A stretch of 64,000 nt of DNA from Subtercola endophyticus (GTDB taxonomy: Bacteria > Actinomycetota > Actinomycetes > Actinomycetales > Microbacteriaceae), in NCBI RefSeq assembly GCF_021044565.1, contig NZ_CP087997.1:1860001-1924000 (forward strand), in the 5' to 3' direction. Below are positions 17,701 through 25,637 of this stretch, piece after piece. The position numbers and the translations under genes were made by a program. Position 1 is the stretch's first letter, and each line of letters begins with the position of its first letter. The notes beneath the pieces were generated by a model. It saw only the letters and a list, made by a program, of their open reading frames with translations. It did no database searches and was not told the DNA's origin.

Positions 17701-17777
17701 GCGGTTAACCACGGCTAGCCGCGGCTGCCGTTCGGCTAACCGCGGCTGCCGAGAGATTCTCAGCGGCTGCCGAGAGA
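17701..17777. repeat. Imperfect GC-rich short repeats between convergent genes
   Basis: The 126-bp gap between the TetR stop and the monooxygenase stop is built of degenerate copies of a CGGCTAACCGCGGCTGCCG-like unit. GCGGCTGCCGAGAGA occurs exactly twice, at 17742-17756 and 17763-17777. Partial inverted symmetry would allow stem-loops on either strand, so it may act as a bidirectional terminator. Confidence 0.5.
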
Positions 17778-19130
17778 CTATCCGCGGCGGAACCGGGCTC
17801 CCGGGTGCGCATCCGGCAGCAGCTTGTTGCCCTCACCGAAAAGCTGCTCGCGCAGGGTCGTTCCGGTCGGGGCGTCTTTAAGCAGGCCGCGCTTTCGCAA
17901 CTCAGGCATGACCTTTTCGAAGAACACGTTGTGCGATCCATCGGACTCGGGCTGCACGAGGAGCCCGTCCGCACCCGTCTCTTCGAGGAGCGCGACAGCC
18001 TGATCGACGGCCTCTTCGGCCGTGCCGAGGAACGGCTTGCCCATTACCCCGTTGCTGCGGAACTCCGTGAGGATCTCGCGCACGGTCGGCGCGTTCGGGC
18101 CGAGAAACCGCTCCACATTCGTGCGGCCGTTGTCGGAGTTGGCAGCGGATTCGGGAATCGGCTTGTCGAAATCAAGCGACAGCAGGTCGATTCCGGTGAA
18201 GTACGCGTAAAGAGTCGCCGCGTGCTCGAGGCTAACCGACTCGGTCAACGCTTGATGATCGGCCACCGCTTGCTCGTGCGTGTCGGCCACACGGAAGGTG
18301 CCCGCGATCAGGCACTTCACGGCATCGCGCCCGCGCCCGTTCTCTTCGGCGAGCCGCTTGATGTCAGAGATCTGGTCGGCGAGAGCCTGAGATTCGGCAG
18401 CGAGAAAGACCGCCTCGGCGTACTTCGCCGCGAGCGCACGCCCCGGCGCCGACGCGCCCGCCTGAAACAGCGTGGGCGTCACCTGCGGGCTCGGCGGCGT
18501 GACGAGCACGCCCTTCGCCGAGAAGTAGGGTCCGTCGTGCTCGATCTCGTGCACCTTGGTGGGGTCGGCCCAGGTTCCCGTCGCTCGGTCATGCTTGAAC
18601 GCATCGCTCTCCCAGCAGCCTTCCCAGTACTTCAGCGACAGCTCGACGTGATCGTCGGCCTTCGCGTACCGGTCGTCGTGCGGCATCAGCGGCTCGCCGA
18701 AGAGCAGTGCCGAGCCGGCCTGTCCCGACCCGGTCACGATGTTCCAGCCGATGCGGCCCTTCGTGAGATGGTCGAGCGTGCGATATTGCCGCGTCACGAT
18801 CGGCGGCTTCTCCACCGTCGTGGAGATGGTCGTGACGAGCCCGAGGGAGGTCGTGACCGAGGCCATTGCCGACATGAGCATCTGGGCATCCACTGTCGAG
18901 AACTGCACATTACGTTCGATCGACGTCGGGATGATCGACCCGTTCAGTGTCGGGTAGCCGTACGAATCGGCGAGGAATAAGAAGTCGGCGCCGGCCGCCT
19001 CGCACTTCTTCGCGAGGTCGGTCCAGTAGTCGAGGTCGGTGAAATTCGCGTCGGCCTCGCGGCCCGCGATCTTCCACGTGGGGCGCACTCCCCCGGTCTG
19101 AAACATTCCGATCGTAATCTTCTGGCTCAT
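17778..19130 (-). CDS. LLM class flavin-dependent monooxygenase, NtaA/SnaA/DszA family
   Basis: The 450-residue protein fits the length and motifs of the NtaA/SnaA/DszA/SoxA group: QTGGVRPTWKI near the start, FLFLADSYGY near residue 50, TKGRIGWNIVTG near residue 130, and TPTLFQAGASAPGRALAAKYAEAVF in the middle. Such enzymes use FMNH2 supplied by a separate reductase to oxidise substrates like nitrilotriacetate, dibenzothiophene sulfone or related compounds in the cytoplasm. No reductase gene is adjacent. An operator-like palindrome nearly identical to the one before the binding-protein gene lies about 50 bp upstream of the ATG at 19130. The substrate is unknown. Confidence 0.9.
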   Translation of the reverse strand: MSQKITIGMFQTGGVRPTWKIAGREADANFTDLDYWTDLAKKCEAAGADFLFLADSYGYPTLNGSIIPTSIERNVQFSTVDAQMLMSAMASVTTSLGLVTTISTTVEKPPIVTRQYRTLDHLTKGRIGWNIVTGSGQAGSALLFGEPLMPHDDRYAKADDHVELSLKYWEGCWESDAFKHDRATGTWADPTKVHEIEHDGPYFSAKGVLVTPPSPQVTPTLFQAGASAPGRALAAKYAEAVFLAAESQALADQISDIKRLAEENGRGRDAVKCLIAGTFRVADTHEQAVADHQALTESVSLEHAATLYAYFTGIDLLSLDFDKPIPESAANSDNGRTNVERFLGPNAPTVREILTEFRSNGVMGKPFLGTAEEAVDQAVALLEETGADGLLVQPESDGSHNVFFEKVMPELRKRGLLKDAPTGTTLREQLFGEGNKLLPDAHPGARFRRG

Positions 19131-19178
19131 GTCATCTCTCCCGACTCGACACTTCGACGCGAGGCTCAGCGCCCAAAG

Positions 19179-19194
19179 TGAATTGATCAGTTCA
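19179..19194. promoter_or_regulatory. Operator-like palindrome upstream of the monooxygenase gene
   Basis: TGAATTGATCAGTTCA is a 16-bp palindrome with one mismatched pair, centred on TGATCA and lying 49 bp upstream of the monooxygenase start. It matches the reverse complement of the site at 15887-15902 except for one base, and AAAG and AA on either side also match. It sits next to a TAATGT that could be a -10 element on the minus strand. Confidence 0.7.
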
Positions 19195-19341
19195 ACATTA
19201 GACAGATCATGTTACGGGCGTGTATCGCAGTCGCGCACACCGTGTTACGAGCTGCCGGATGCCGGCCGCACTGCCCCTCCGCTTCCGTGTCCTCGCAAGT
19301 GACGACTGTCGGGCTCTGCCGCGTGCTGCCAGAGTGGAGTC

Positions 19342-19806
19342 ATGCTGTCGAGCCACCCGCTCACCGTTGTGGCGGCAGTCTTTGTGGCATCAGCGCTGAC
19401 AGCCGGGTTGGTCGGATGCACTGGAACGAACGCCGGCCCGTCGCCCTCGGCAACCGTTCGGGCCACGGAATCGGCAGCCGCAGCGGCAGCCGCGCCAAGC
19501 ACATCGGCACCCGCACCGTCGCCGGCACCGGTACCGGCACCGGTGGAGTCGACGGACTCGACGTTCCGTCCGGTCGACTCAGGCTCGCGAACCGGCGCGA
19601 GCGGATCGACATCGAGCGACTCGACGGGCACGACAGGCCGGTATGTCGTGGCTGACGGCGACACTCTGATCGACATCTCGTTTCGATTCGGCGTCGACGT
19701 CACCGAGCTCGTTGGCGCGAGCGACACACGATACGACTACGGGTCTTCGAGCATCCAACCCGGCGACGTGATCACGTTCAAGTCGGCGCCGTTTGGCCAC
19801 CAGTGA
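19342..19806 (+). CDS. LysM-domain lipoprotein
   Basis: A 154-residue exported protein. The signal peptide ends in the lipobox GLVGC, with Cys26 as the lipidation site. A long Ala/Ser/Pro/Thr linker (about residues 30-95) follows, then a C-terminal LysM domain of about 45 residues that starts at GRYVVADGDTLIDISFRFGV and ends at QPGDVITF. LysM binds GlcNAc-containing glycans such as peptidoglycan. The protein is therefore anchored in the membrane and probably contacts the cell wall. It is followed with a 14-bp overlap by another lipoprotein-like frame. Confidence 0.82.
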   Translation: MLSSHPLTVVAAVFVASALTAGLVGCTGTNAGPSPSATVRATESAAAAAAAPSTSAPAPSPAPVPAPVESTDSTFRPVDSGSRTGASGSTSSDSTGTTGRYVVADGDTLIDISFRFGVDVTELVGASDTRYDYGSSSIQPGDVITFKSAPFGHQ

Positions 19807-20296
19807 CGAGGGACAACACCCATCACCGCGCCGCCGGGCGCGGCCGCTCGTCGCAGTGGGCACGCTGATCGCAGCCGTCGCGCTCGGCGGGTGCTCGATG
19901 AGCCTCGAGAGCCCGCAGCCGTCCGCCACGCCATCCGTCGATGTCAGCCGCAACTACACGCCGGGCACTCCGTCGACCGTGGCAGGGGCCGCCGCCCCGG
20001 CCGCCCCTGTCGACCGGGTGAAGCATCGCGGCACCCGGGCGACCCCCGAGGAGTTATTCGCCAGGCTCTTCGAGGCGGAAACCGACCTTCAAGGTCACCT
20101 GGAAGTTCGCGATGGCGCCGCCCTCGATCTCCCCGCGCGTGCCGACGACCTCGAACCAGTCGATGTTGCGGATGGTCTCGCTGGCGCGCGCGATGCCGTT
20201 CCGGATCGCAGCATCCGTTCCCTCGGGCGACGTGCCGACGATCTCGGTCAGGCGATAGGTGTGATTGGCCATGATGTACTCCTTTGTGTTCAATGA
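19793..20296 (+). pseudogene. Lipoprotein-like reading frame running antisense into dodecin, probably truncated
   Basis: From TTG 19793, overlapping the LysM gene, the frame encodes a convincing lipoprotein signal: RRRARPLVAVGTLIAAVALGGC, with the Cys near residue 34. It continues through a Pro/Ser/Thr-rich stretch to about position 20050. Beyond that it simply reads the opposite strand of the dodecin gene (20054-20272) and loses any protein-like character. I read it as the 5' part of a lipoprotein gene whose 3' part was lost, or a short lipoprotein whose tail overlaps dodecin. Expression is unknown. Confidence 0.4.
20054..20272 (-). CDS. Dodecin family flavin-binding protein
   Basis: ATG 20272 follows an excellent AAAGGAG at correct spacing and yields 72 residues, the normal dodecin size. 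The sequence matches the family throughout: HTYRLTEIVGTSPEG at the start, IRNGIARASETIRNIDWFEV with the conserved Trp, and GGAIANFQVTLKVGFRLE at the end. Dodecins form hollow dodecamers that store or buffer riboflavin and FMN and, in some organisms, coenzyme A. It is monocistronic. A lipoprotein-like frame runs into it from the opposite strand. Confidence 0.92.
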   Translation of the reverse strand: MANHTYRLTEIVGTSPEGTDAAIRNGIARASETIRNIDWFEVVGTRGEIEGGAIANFQVTLKVGFRLEEPGE

Positions 20297-20420
20297 ACCG
20301 TTCACCACCGACCATACGGGCCCGGCATTCTGCGCGCTCGAATTGTGACGAAAAGAACGATCGGCAGCATGATGGAAGCAACGTCGTCTGCGAGCGAGCG
20401 AGCGAGCGAAGGAGAACATC

Positions 20421-21671
20421 ATGAGCGAGCTCGGCCCAGACTTCGACCCGCGCTGGCATCCGATCTGGACTCAGGCGATGACCGACTTTCGCGGCGAAGA
20501 CGAAGAAGAGCCGTTCGTCGACGTAACGGTGCGGATGACCGTTCCGGCCAGCATCGCAGGCACCGGCATCCGCGCGGAGCTCAGCAACCTCTTCGGCGAC
20601 GAACCGGTGGTCATCGCACACGGCGCCATCGGGGTCGACAGCGGCACCGGCAGCAGGCCCGGCGGCGGCCCCGGCGGCGGCCCCGGCACCTGGTTCGTCG
20701 ACGTGACTTTCAACGGGCATCCCTCTGTCGAGATACCGGCGGGCGAGTCGCGATGGAGCGATGCGGTCACGGTGGCCGTAGCCCACTCAGGCTCCATCGT
20801 CGTCGACCTCTACCTGCCCGAACCGACACCGTACGCTACGGCCAACGGATTCACGTTCCAGCGATCAGCGCACGGCGACTTCGTCGGATCAAGCGCGTTT
20901 CCCTTCGCCGACTCAACGCCGCAGTCCGACGGTGAGTCGGGCGAGGTGCCGACATCCGAACCCGAACCCGAACCCGAGGGAACCGGCTGGTCGCTCCCCG
21001 CCGGAGGCCCGTTCCTTCGCACACTCGAAGTCGCGGGCCCCAGGCCACGAGCCGTCATCGTCTGCCTCGGCAGCTCGAGCACAGCGATGGGGTGGCCGCA
21101 ATTCACTGCCGGCCTCCTTTCCGCCGACGCCCGTATCGCCGTTCTCAACCGCGGAATCGCCGGCAACCGCCTCCGCCTCGATGCGCCACAGCCGACCCCA
21201 TCGTGGGGCCGGGCAGGGCTGTCTCGCTTCGACGAAGACGTGCTGGGCACCGCCGGCGCGACGCACGTGGTGATCGCCTACAACAGCAATGACTTCGGCC
21301 TTCCGGGCCGAGTCACGTCGGCTGACGAGATGCCTACGACCGCGCAGATGATCGACGCGTACGAAGAACTCGTCGACCGGTCCCACGCCGCAGGGCTCAC
21401 GGTGATCCTCGCCACCATCACCCCGCTCAGCCCAGAGCTCGCGCTCGACACGATCAGAGAGGGCCTCCGTCGTGCGATCAACGAGTGGATGCGAGCATCC
21501 GCTCACCCGCTCGTCGACTTCGACGCGGCCATCCGGTCGGAGACAAACCCGTCGCGGCTCGACGCCGCATACGCCGCCCCGGATGACACGCATCCCAACG
21601 TCAACGGCGAGAAACGCCTGGCGCAAGCGATGCTCGACGCGCTGCAGCGGCTTCCCGGATTCGCCATCTAA
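20421..21671 (+). CDS. SGNH/GDSL hydrolase with N-terminal beta domain
   Basis: A 416-residue protein with GAAGGAG before the ATG. The first 180 residues or so are a beta-rich accessory domain; an acidic EPEPEPE linker follows, and the SGNH catalytic domain fills the C-terminal 220 residues. Block I is VCLGSSST rather than the usual GDS, with the middle Ser as the probable nucleophile. Block II is RGIAGNRL, block III is AYNSNDFG, and block V is DDTHPN with the catalytic Asp-x-x-His. There is no clear signal peptide, so it seems cytoplasmic. Family members are esterases or acetylhydrolases on carbohydrates or lipids. Confidence 0.82.
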   Translation: MSELGPDFDPRWHPIWTQAMTDFRGEDEEEPFVDVTVRMTVPASIAGTGIRAELSNLFGDEPVVIAHGAIGVDSGTGSRPGGGPGGGPGTWFVDVTFNGHPSVEIPAGESRWSDAVTVAVAHSGSIVVDLYLPEPTPYATANGFTFQRSAHGDFVGSSAFPFADSTPQSDGESGEVPTSEPEPEPEGTGWSLPAGGPFLRTLEVAGPRPRAVIVCLGSSSTAMGWPQFTAGLLSADARIAVLNRGIAGNRLRLDAPQPTPSWGRAGLSRFDEDVLGTAGATHVVIAYNSNDFGLPGRVTSADEMPTTAQMIDAYEELVDRSHAAGLTVILATITPLSPELALDTIREGLRRAINEWMRASAHPLVDFDAAIRSETNPSRLDAAYAAPDDTHPNVNGEKRLAQAMLDALQRLPGFAI

Positions 21672-21705
21672 CGCTCGCTCTCCTTCGAGAAGGCATACTC
21701 GAACG

Positions 21706-22209
21706 ATGAGCGCAGTACCCGTGCCCGACTCGCCCAGTCTTCGCCCGGCAGACCTCGGCGACAGAACGGAGTGTGTCGCCTTATGGGTGCAAGCGTGCGC
21801 CGAGCGGGATGGCCAGGCCTACCCCGGCGTTGCCGAACGCGCCGCGCCCAAGTTCGACGACCGCGTCGCGTGGATCGTGGCCGAGCATCCCGCGGGCGAG
21901 ATCGTCGGCTTCGCTTTAGCGACGAAGCCGGGCAGCGCTGATCAGAGCGATCCGCCCGCCGCAGCCGTGCTCGGCCTGCTCGCTGTCGACCCGCACGTGC
22001 AGATGGCCGGCCTGGGCCGAAAGCTGCTCGCGAAAATCACGGGCGAACTCGCTGATCTCGGTTTCGAGCAAGCCGTTCTGCACGTCTTGTCAGAGAACAC
22101 GGCAGCCATTCGGCTGTACGAATCGGCAGGCTGGATGCCCGTCGGACCGCCCATCGAACACTCCCTGCTGAAGCGACCATCGCAGACCTACGTCGTGGAA
22201 CTCGCCTGA
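21706..22209 (+). CDS. GNAT family N-acetyltransferase
   Basis: A 167-residue single-domain acetyltransferase that starts at ATG 21706. Motif A is seen as VLGLLAVDPHVQMAGLGRKLL, where QMAGLG is the acetyl-CoA pyrophosphate-binding loop. The following ENTAAIRLYESAGWMPVG is the conserved motif B end of the fold. The N-terminal part resembles small-molecule acetyltransferases rather than ribosomal-protein ones. The acceptor is unknown. It lies 34 bp after the SGNH hydrolase and may share its transcript. Confidence 0.85.
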   Translation: MSAVPVPDSPSLRPADLGDRTECVALWVQACAERDGQAYPGVAERAAPKFDDRVAWIVAEHPAGEIVGFALATKPGSADQSDPPAAAVLGLLAVDPHVQMAGLGRKLLAKITGELADLGFEQAVLHVLSENTAAIRLYESAGWMPVGPPIEHSLLKRPSQTYVVELA

Positions 22210-22233
22210 GAACCGTGCTGTCGAGGCCGCAGG

Positions 22234-22737
22234 TCACCAGCCGAGAGTGCCCGGAGCTCCCTTGAACGGACCGACGACGCGGGAGGTGATCCAGCCGCCG
22301 TAGAAGTCGCCTTCTTGGCTCGTCACAACCTCGCCGCCGACCGAGCACTGTTGCATAGCCGACGGATACACGGCGACCCGCCCGACGAGCGACTCGTATC
22401 CCGGCGAGGGGTTCGGGTAGAACCAGGCGGCGCGGGATGCCTCCAGTGAGCCGCCACGCACCGAGAGGTACCCGGCGAGACCCTTGAATTCGCAGAACGA
22501 CTGGCCCGGGGCATCCACCAGCGACCCCGGCCGAAAGGCCGCAGTCGGCAGGTAGTACACCGGCGGATGGCTCGTCTCGAGCACCCGCACCGAATCGGTC
22601 GTGTCGACGATCGTTTCACCGCCGAACACGATGACGACGCGCTCGCTCGAGGGTTCGGCGCGGGGTGGCCGCGGATAGTCCCACACAGATTCCTGGCCGG
22701 CGGCCGGCACCTCGCGAACGACTCGCCTGCTCTTCAT
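22234..22737 (-). CDS. DUF427 domain protein
   Basis: The 167-residue protein carries the DUF427 signature: VIVFGGETIVDTTDSVRVLET, then PPVYYLPTAAF and SFCEFKGLAGYLSV, ending in the WFYPNPSPGYESLVGRVAVYP region. DUF427 proteins are small beta-rich cytoplasmic proteins of unknown function, common in Actinobacteria. It converges on the acetyltransferase gene with 24 bp between the stops. A few bases between the start and 22745 form the upstream region, and no promoter boxes are obvious. Confidence 0.85.
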   Translation of the reverse strand: MKSRRVVREVPAAGQESVWDYPRPPRAEPSSERVVIVFGGETIVDTTDSVRVLETSHPPVYYLPTAAFRPGSLVDAPGQSFCEFKGLAGYLSVRGGSLEASRAAWFYPNPSPGYESLVGRVAVYPSAMQQCSVGGEVVTSQEGDFYGGWITSRVVGPFKGAPGTLGW

Positions 22738-22813
22738 GCTGCGACGCTAGCGGCAGAGCCCGAACGCTAGCTGTGCCGACACCTCAGACCTGGGAATGTC
22801 ACCTAGCGCGCAA

Positions 22814-22854
22814 TCGACTCCGGCGACCGCTCGCACGAGGGTCGCCGGAGTCGA
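22814..22854 (-). terminator. Stem-loop with 15-bp perfect stem
   Basis: Arms TCGACTCCGGCGACC (22814-22828) and its exact complement (22840-22854) enclose an 11-nt loop. The structure starts 3 bp beyond the stop of the SDR remnant on the minus strand. There is no U-tract, as is common for actinobacterial hairpin terminators. Confidence 0.6.
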
Positions 22855-22856
22855 CT

Positions 22857-23165
22857 CTACGCTGACGGAAGAGCGAGCTTTCCCGAACGGAGGGCGGAGA
22901 TGACGCCACCGTCGACGAGCAGATCGGTGCCCGTGATGAAACTCGAGCGCGGGTCGAGCAGAAACTCCGTTGCGTTCGCGATGTCTTCTGGCGTTCCGAG
23001 TCGCTTCGTCGCCGAAGCATCGAGCATCGCGCGCATGCCCGCGCCCCCGGGGCCGGCCAGTTCGAGTCGTCCCATCGGAGTCGAGATGATGCCGGGGCTG
23101 ATCGAGTTGATGCGTGCATCGCGTTCGCCCCAGGCCGCCGCAGCAGCCGCGGGGGTGATCATCCG
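22857..23165 (-). pseudogene. C-terminal remnant of a short-chain dehydrogenase/reductase
   Basis: About 100 codons match the end of an SDR enzyme: AWGERDARINSISPGIISTP follows the usual catalytic helix, then KRLGTPEDIANATEFLLDP, and the family-ending FITGTDLLVDGG. The Rossmann nucleotide-binding motif (TGxxxGIG) and the catalytic Tyr-x-x-x-Lys are absent, and upstream of about 23165 the homology stops. The frame stays open to 23255 without further similarity. The protein cannot bind NAD(P) in the normal way, so the gene is a 5'-deleted relic that has retained its terminator hairpin. Confidence 0.7.
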
Positions 23166-23362
23166 GCCGCTTCGGTCGGGGTCTGAACACGCCGTCACGT
23201 TTCTGTGCTGGCGAGGCAATCGAGACACCGAGGGCGATCTGGGGCCGCTTCTCACCCTCGCGCGTCAGCGATTCGAGACGCCGCTCGACCTCTGAGCCGC
23301 GCTGCAGCGCCCCGCAGCGGGCCACAGCGCCACACCGCGCGCCGCCGATCGGTGCGCCTAGA

Positions 23363-24355
23363 GTGGGCTCTGTGAACGGAACAGGCGACGACGCCGCATC
23401 GATGCCGGCACCCCCTCTCGACCCGGAGCTGCGGGCCGGGCTCGCGATCGTCGGTGGAGTGTTTCCCCCCACTGTGACACCCGAGCTCGTGCCATTCATG
23501 CGCCGATCGTACGCGTCGATGCCGTACGACCAGATCGTCGGCGACCGACCGATCATTCGCACCGATCACACCCTCAACGGCTGGCAGGGCGCCGAGATCG
23601 AGGCCTCGGTACTGCGGCCCCGGGGAGAGGGCCGAGCGAGGCCCGTCATCCTCTTCCTGCACTCCGGCGGCCTGATGTTCGGTGACCGATTCAGCGGCAT
23701 CGACCTAGCGGTCGAGTGGATCACGCGCTTCGACTGCGCGCTCGTGACCGTCGAGTACCGGCTGGCACCGGAGCACCGGCATCCGGTTCCCTTCGAAGAC
23801 TGTTATGCCGCGCTCGCGTGGCTGCACGCCGCGGCCGCCGAGCTCGGGTTCGATGCCGACCGTATCGTCGTTGCAGGGGCATCGGCGGGTGCGGGTCTTG
23901 CGGCCGGCGTGGCTCTCGCCGCGCGAGATCGCGGCGGGCCCCACCTCAGCGGCCTGCTGCTCGACTACCCGATGCTGGATGACCGAGGCACAGCTCACTC
24001 GCTGACACAGTTCGACGGCATCGGCGTGTGGGACCGGATCAGCAACGAGACCGGCTGGACGGCGCTGCTCGGCGACGCCCGTGGCACCGACGGCGTCTCG
24101 CCGTATGCGGCGCCCGCGCGCGCAGAAGACCTGTCGGGTCTGCCGCCCACCTTCATCGATGTCGGCTCGGTCGAAGTGTTCCGTGACGAGGCGACCGAGT
24201 TCGCCACCCGCCTGTGGCGCGACGGGAACGATGCCGAACTGCACGTGTGGGCGGGTGGTTTTCATGCCTTCGACATCTTCGCCCCGCACACCCGTCTGGC
24301 CCGCGGAATGATCAGGGCGCGAAACGATTGGCTCGAGCGTATTCTTAGTGATTGA
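23363..24355 (+). CDS. Alpha/beta hydrolase, hormone-sensitive-lipase (HSL) type
   Basis: A 330-residue cytoplasmic esterase-like protein; the start may be GTG 23363 or GTG 23372. The HSL oxyanion motif HGGG is present as LHSGGLMFG, the nucleophile motif as VAGASAGAGLAAG (Ser in the centre of GASAG), the acid lies in the DVGSVEVFRDEA region, and the base is His in WAGGFHAFD. TVEYRLAPEHRHPVPFEDCYAAL is a signature run of this family (alpha/beta hydrolase 3). Such enzymes hydrolyse short-chain esters. It is followed after 55 bp by a regulator. Confidence 0.85.
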   Translation: MGSVNGTGDDAASMPAPPLDPELRAGLAIVGGVFPPTVTPELVPFMRRSYASMPYDQIVGDRPIIRTDHTLNGWQGAEIEASVLRPRGEGRARPVILFLHSGGLMFGDRFSGIDLAVEWITRFDCALVTVEYRLAPEHRHPVPFEDCYAALAWLHAAAAELGFDADRIVVAGASAGAGLAAGVALAARDRGGPHLSGLLLDYPMLDDRGTAHSLTQFDGIGVWDRISNETGWTALLGDARGTDGVSPYAAPARAEDLSGLPPTFIDVGSVEVFRDEATEFATRLWRDGNDAELHVWAGGFHAFDIFAPHTRLARGMIRARNDWLERILSD

Positions 24356-24410
24356 GGGCCCGGCGTGACGAAAAGTCCGGCTCGGCCCGCTGCGATCACG
24401 AGGTGGTGAG

Positions 24411-25469
24411 ATGCAAGAACTACTCGGACGACTTCGTGCGCTCGACCCAGGCGCGGTCATCAGCCTCCGTGTCATCGCCTGCTTCGACGAACTGATCGTC
24501 GGCGGGGTGAACAGCCAGGCGCTGCTCAGCGCCGCCGCCTCGCTCACCGGCTGTGTCGTCGGGTTCAGCATCGATTCTCCCGCGCGAGCGATGCGCGTCT
24601 CGCCGCAGGGTGAGCAGCTGGCCGGAGACGCTCTCGTACCCTCAGACGTGCGCCTGAAGTGGTCGGATGGTGCGCTTTCGGTGTGGCTCGAACGAGAGGG
24701 CGATCCGCATGCCAACGACGCCCTCATCATCGAGCGACTCTCGCTCGCGCTCCGCGTTCGGTATGACCGATCCGGCAGCGCCGACCCGAGGCGCGACCTC
24801 GGCCTGATGGTCGACGCCGACGTCGACGAAGACCGACGGTTCGAGGCGGCGGCACGACAGGGGCTGTCTCAGTCGACGCGATACCGCTTCGTGGTCGCTC
24901 CGCTCTTCGCCACGTGGCGCACCCACCCGGCCGCCCGGGAAGATGTCATCTCCACGTCGTCAGGCCCCCTCCACACGCTCATCGTGCAGCAGACGACGAC
25001 CACGGTCGAAGCCGAACCGGTCGGAATCGGCCAGGCCGCCTTCGTCTCAGACTTTCCCCGCGCATTTCGCACGGCGGTCGTCGCCCTTCGGCTCACCCAG
25101 CTCCCAGACACCCCGGTTGTGCTCGCCGACGACTACGGCGGACTGCTCGACGTGCTGGCCGAACTGCCCGCCGGCTACGAACCGGCCGACGTACCGGCCG
25201 TGGCCAGCATCGCCGGGCATCCATGGGGGCCCGTTACGCTCGATGCGCTGGTGCGAACGGCATCCGTACGGGAGGCGGCGCGAGTGGCCGGCATCCACCA
25301 CAGCACGATGACCACGCGCGTTCAGCTCGTGACCGAGACGCTCGGGTTCGAGCCGCTCGACGGAGTGGGGCGTCTCCGGCTGGGGCTCGCGTATCTCCTC
25401 TGGCGGCTTCATCGATCGAGCACGCTCACTCTGCCCGCGCCCGTCGACGGCAACGCGCGCACGAGCTGA
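24411..25469 (+). CDS. PucR-like transcriptional regulator with C-terminal helix-turn-helix
   Basis: A 352-residue protein without membrane segments. The C-terminal region has TLDALVRTASVREAARVAGI, then HHSTMTTRVQLVTETLGFEP, which matches the HTH_30 domain that ends PucR/CdaR-type regulators, where the usual HRNTVRYRL is replaced by HHSTMTTRV. The N-terminal two thirds is a sensory region that I cannot assign. GGTGG-type spacing precedes the ATG. It is followed by a strong hairpin terminator. Its target may be the flanking hydrolase or serine hydrolase genes. Confidence 0.65.
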   Translation: MQELLGRLRALDPGAVISLRVIACFDELIVGGVNSQALLSAAASLTGCVVGFSIDSPARAMRVSPQGEQLAGDALVPSDVRLKWSDGALSVWLEREGDPHANDALIIERLSLALRVRYDRSGSADPRRDLGLMVDADVDEDRRFEAAARQGLSQSTRYRFVVAPLFATWRTHPAAREDVISTSSGPLHTLIVQQTTTTVEAEPVGIGQAAFVSDFPRAFRTAVVALRLTQLPDTPVVLADDYGGLLDVLAELPAGYEPADVPAVASIAGHPWGPVTLDALVRTASVREAARVAGIHHSTMTTRVQLVTETLGFEPLDGVGRLRLGLAYLLWRLHRSSTLTLPAPVDGNARTS

Positions 25470-25487
25470 CCTCGGGTTCCGGATGCG

Positions 25488-25531
25488 TCTGCGCCGACCG
25501 ACCCGACAATCGTCGGGTCGGTCGGCGCAGA
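25488..25531 (+). terminator. Perfect 20-bp stem-loop terminator
   Basis: TCTGCGCCGACCGACCCGAC (25488-25507), a 4-nt loop and the exact complement (25512-25531) form a perfect 20-bp stem 18 bp after the regulator stop. There is no T-run, so it would be a tailless hairpin terminator; it insulates the regulator from the serine hydrolase gene. Confidence 0.75.
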
Positions 25532-25637
25532 CTGCGACCCGGCGGCGGTATCCTCGCGGCGGCAGACGTCTCACACTGAGGATCAGCCGTCGGCACTACC
25601 CAGCCTGGGGCGGCTTTCAATGACGAAAGGACACCCC

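Noticed and set aside
20390..20412. Short GAGC repeats as part of a CRISPR or phase-variable tract
   Set aside because: Only a few tetranucleotide copies upstream of a ribosome binding site, with no spacers and not inside a gene.
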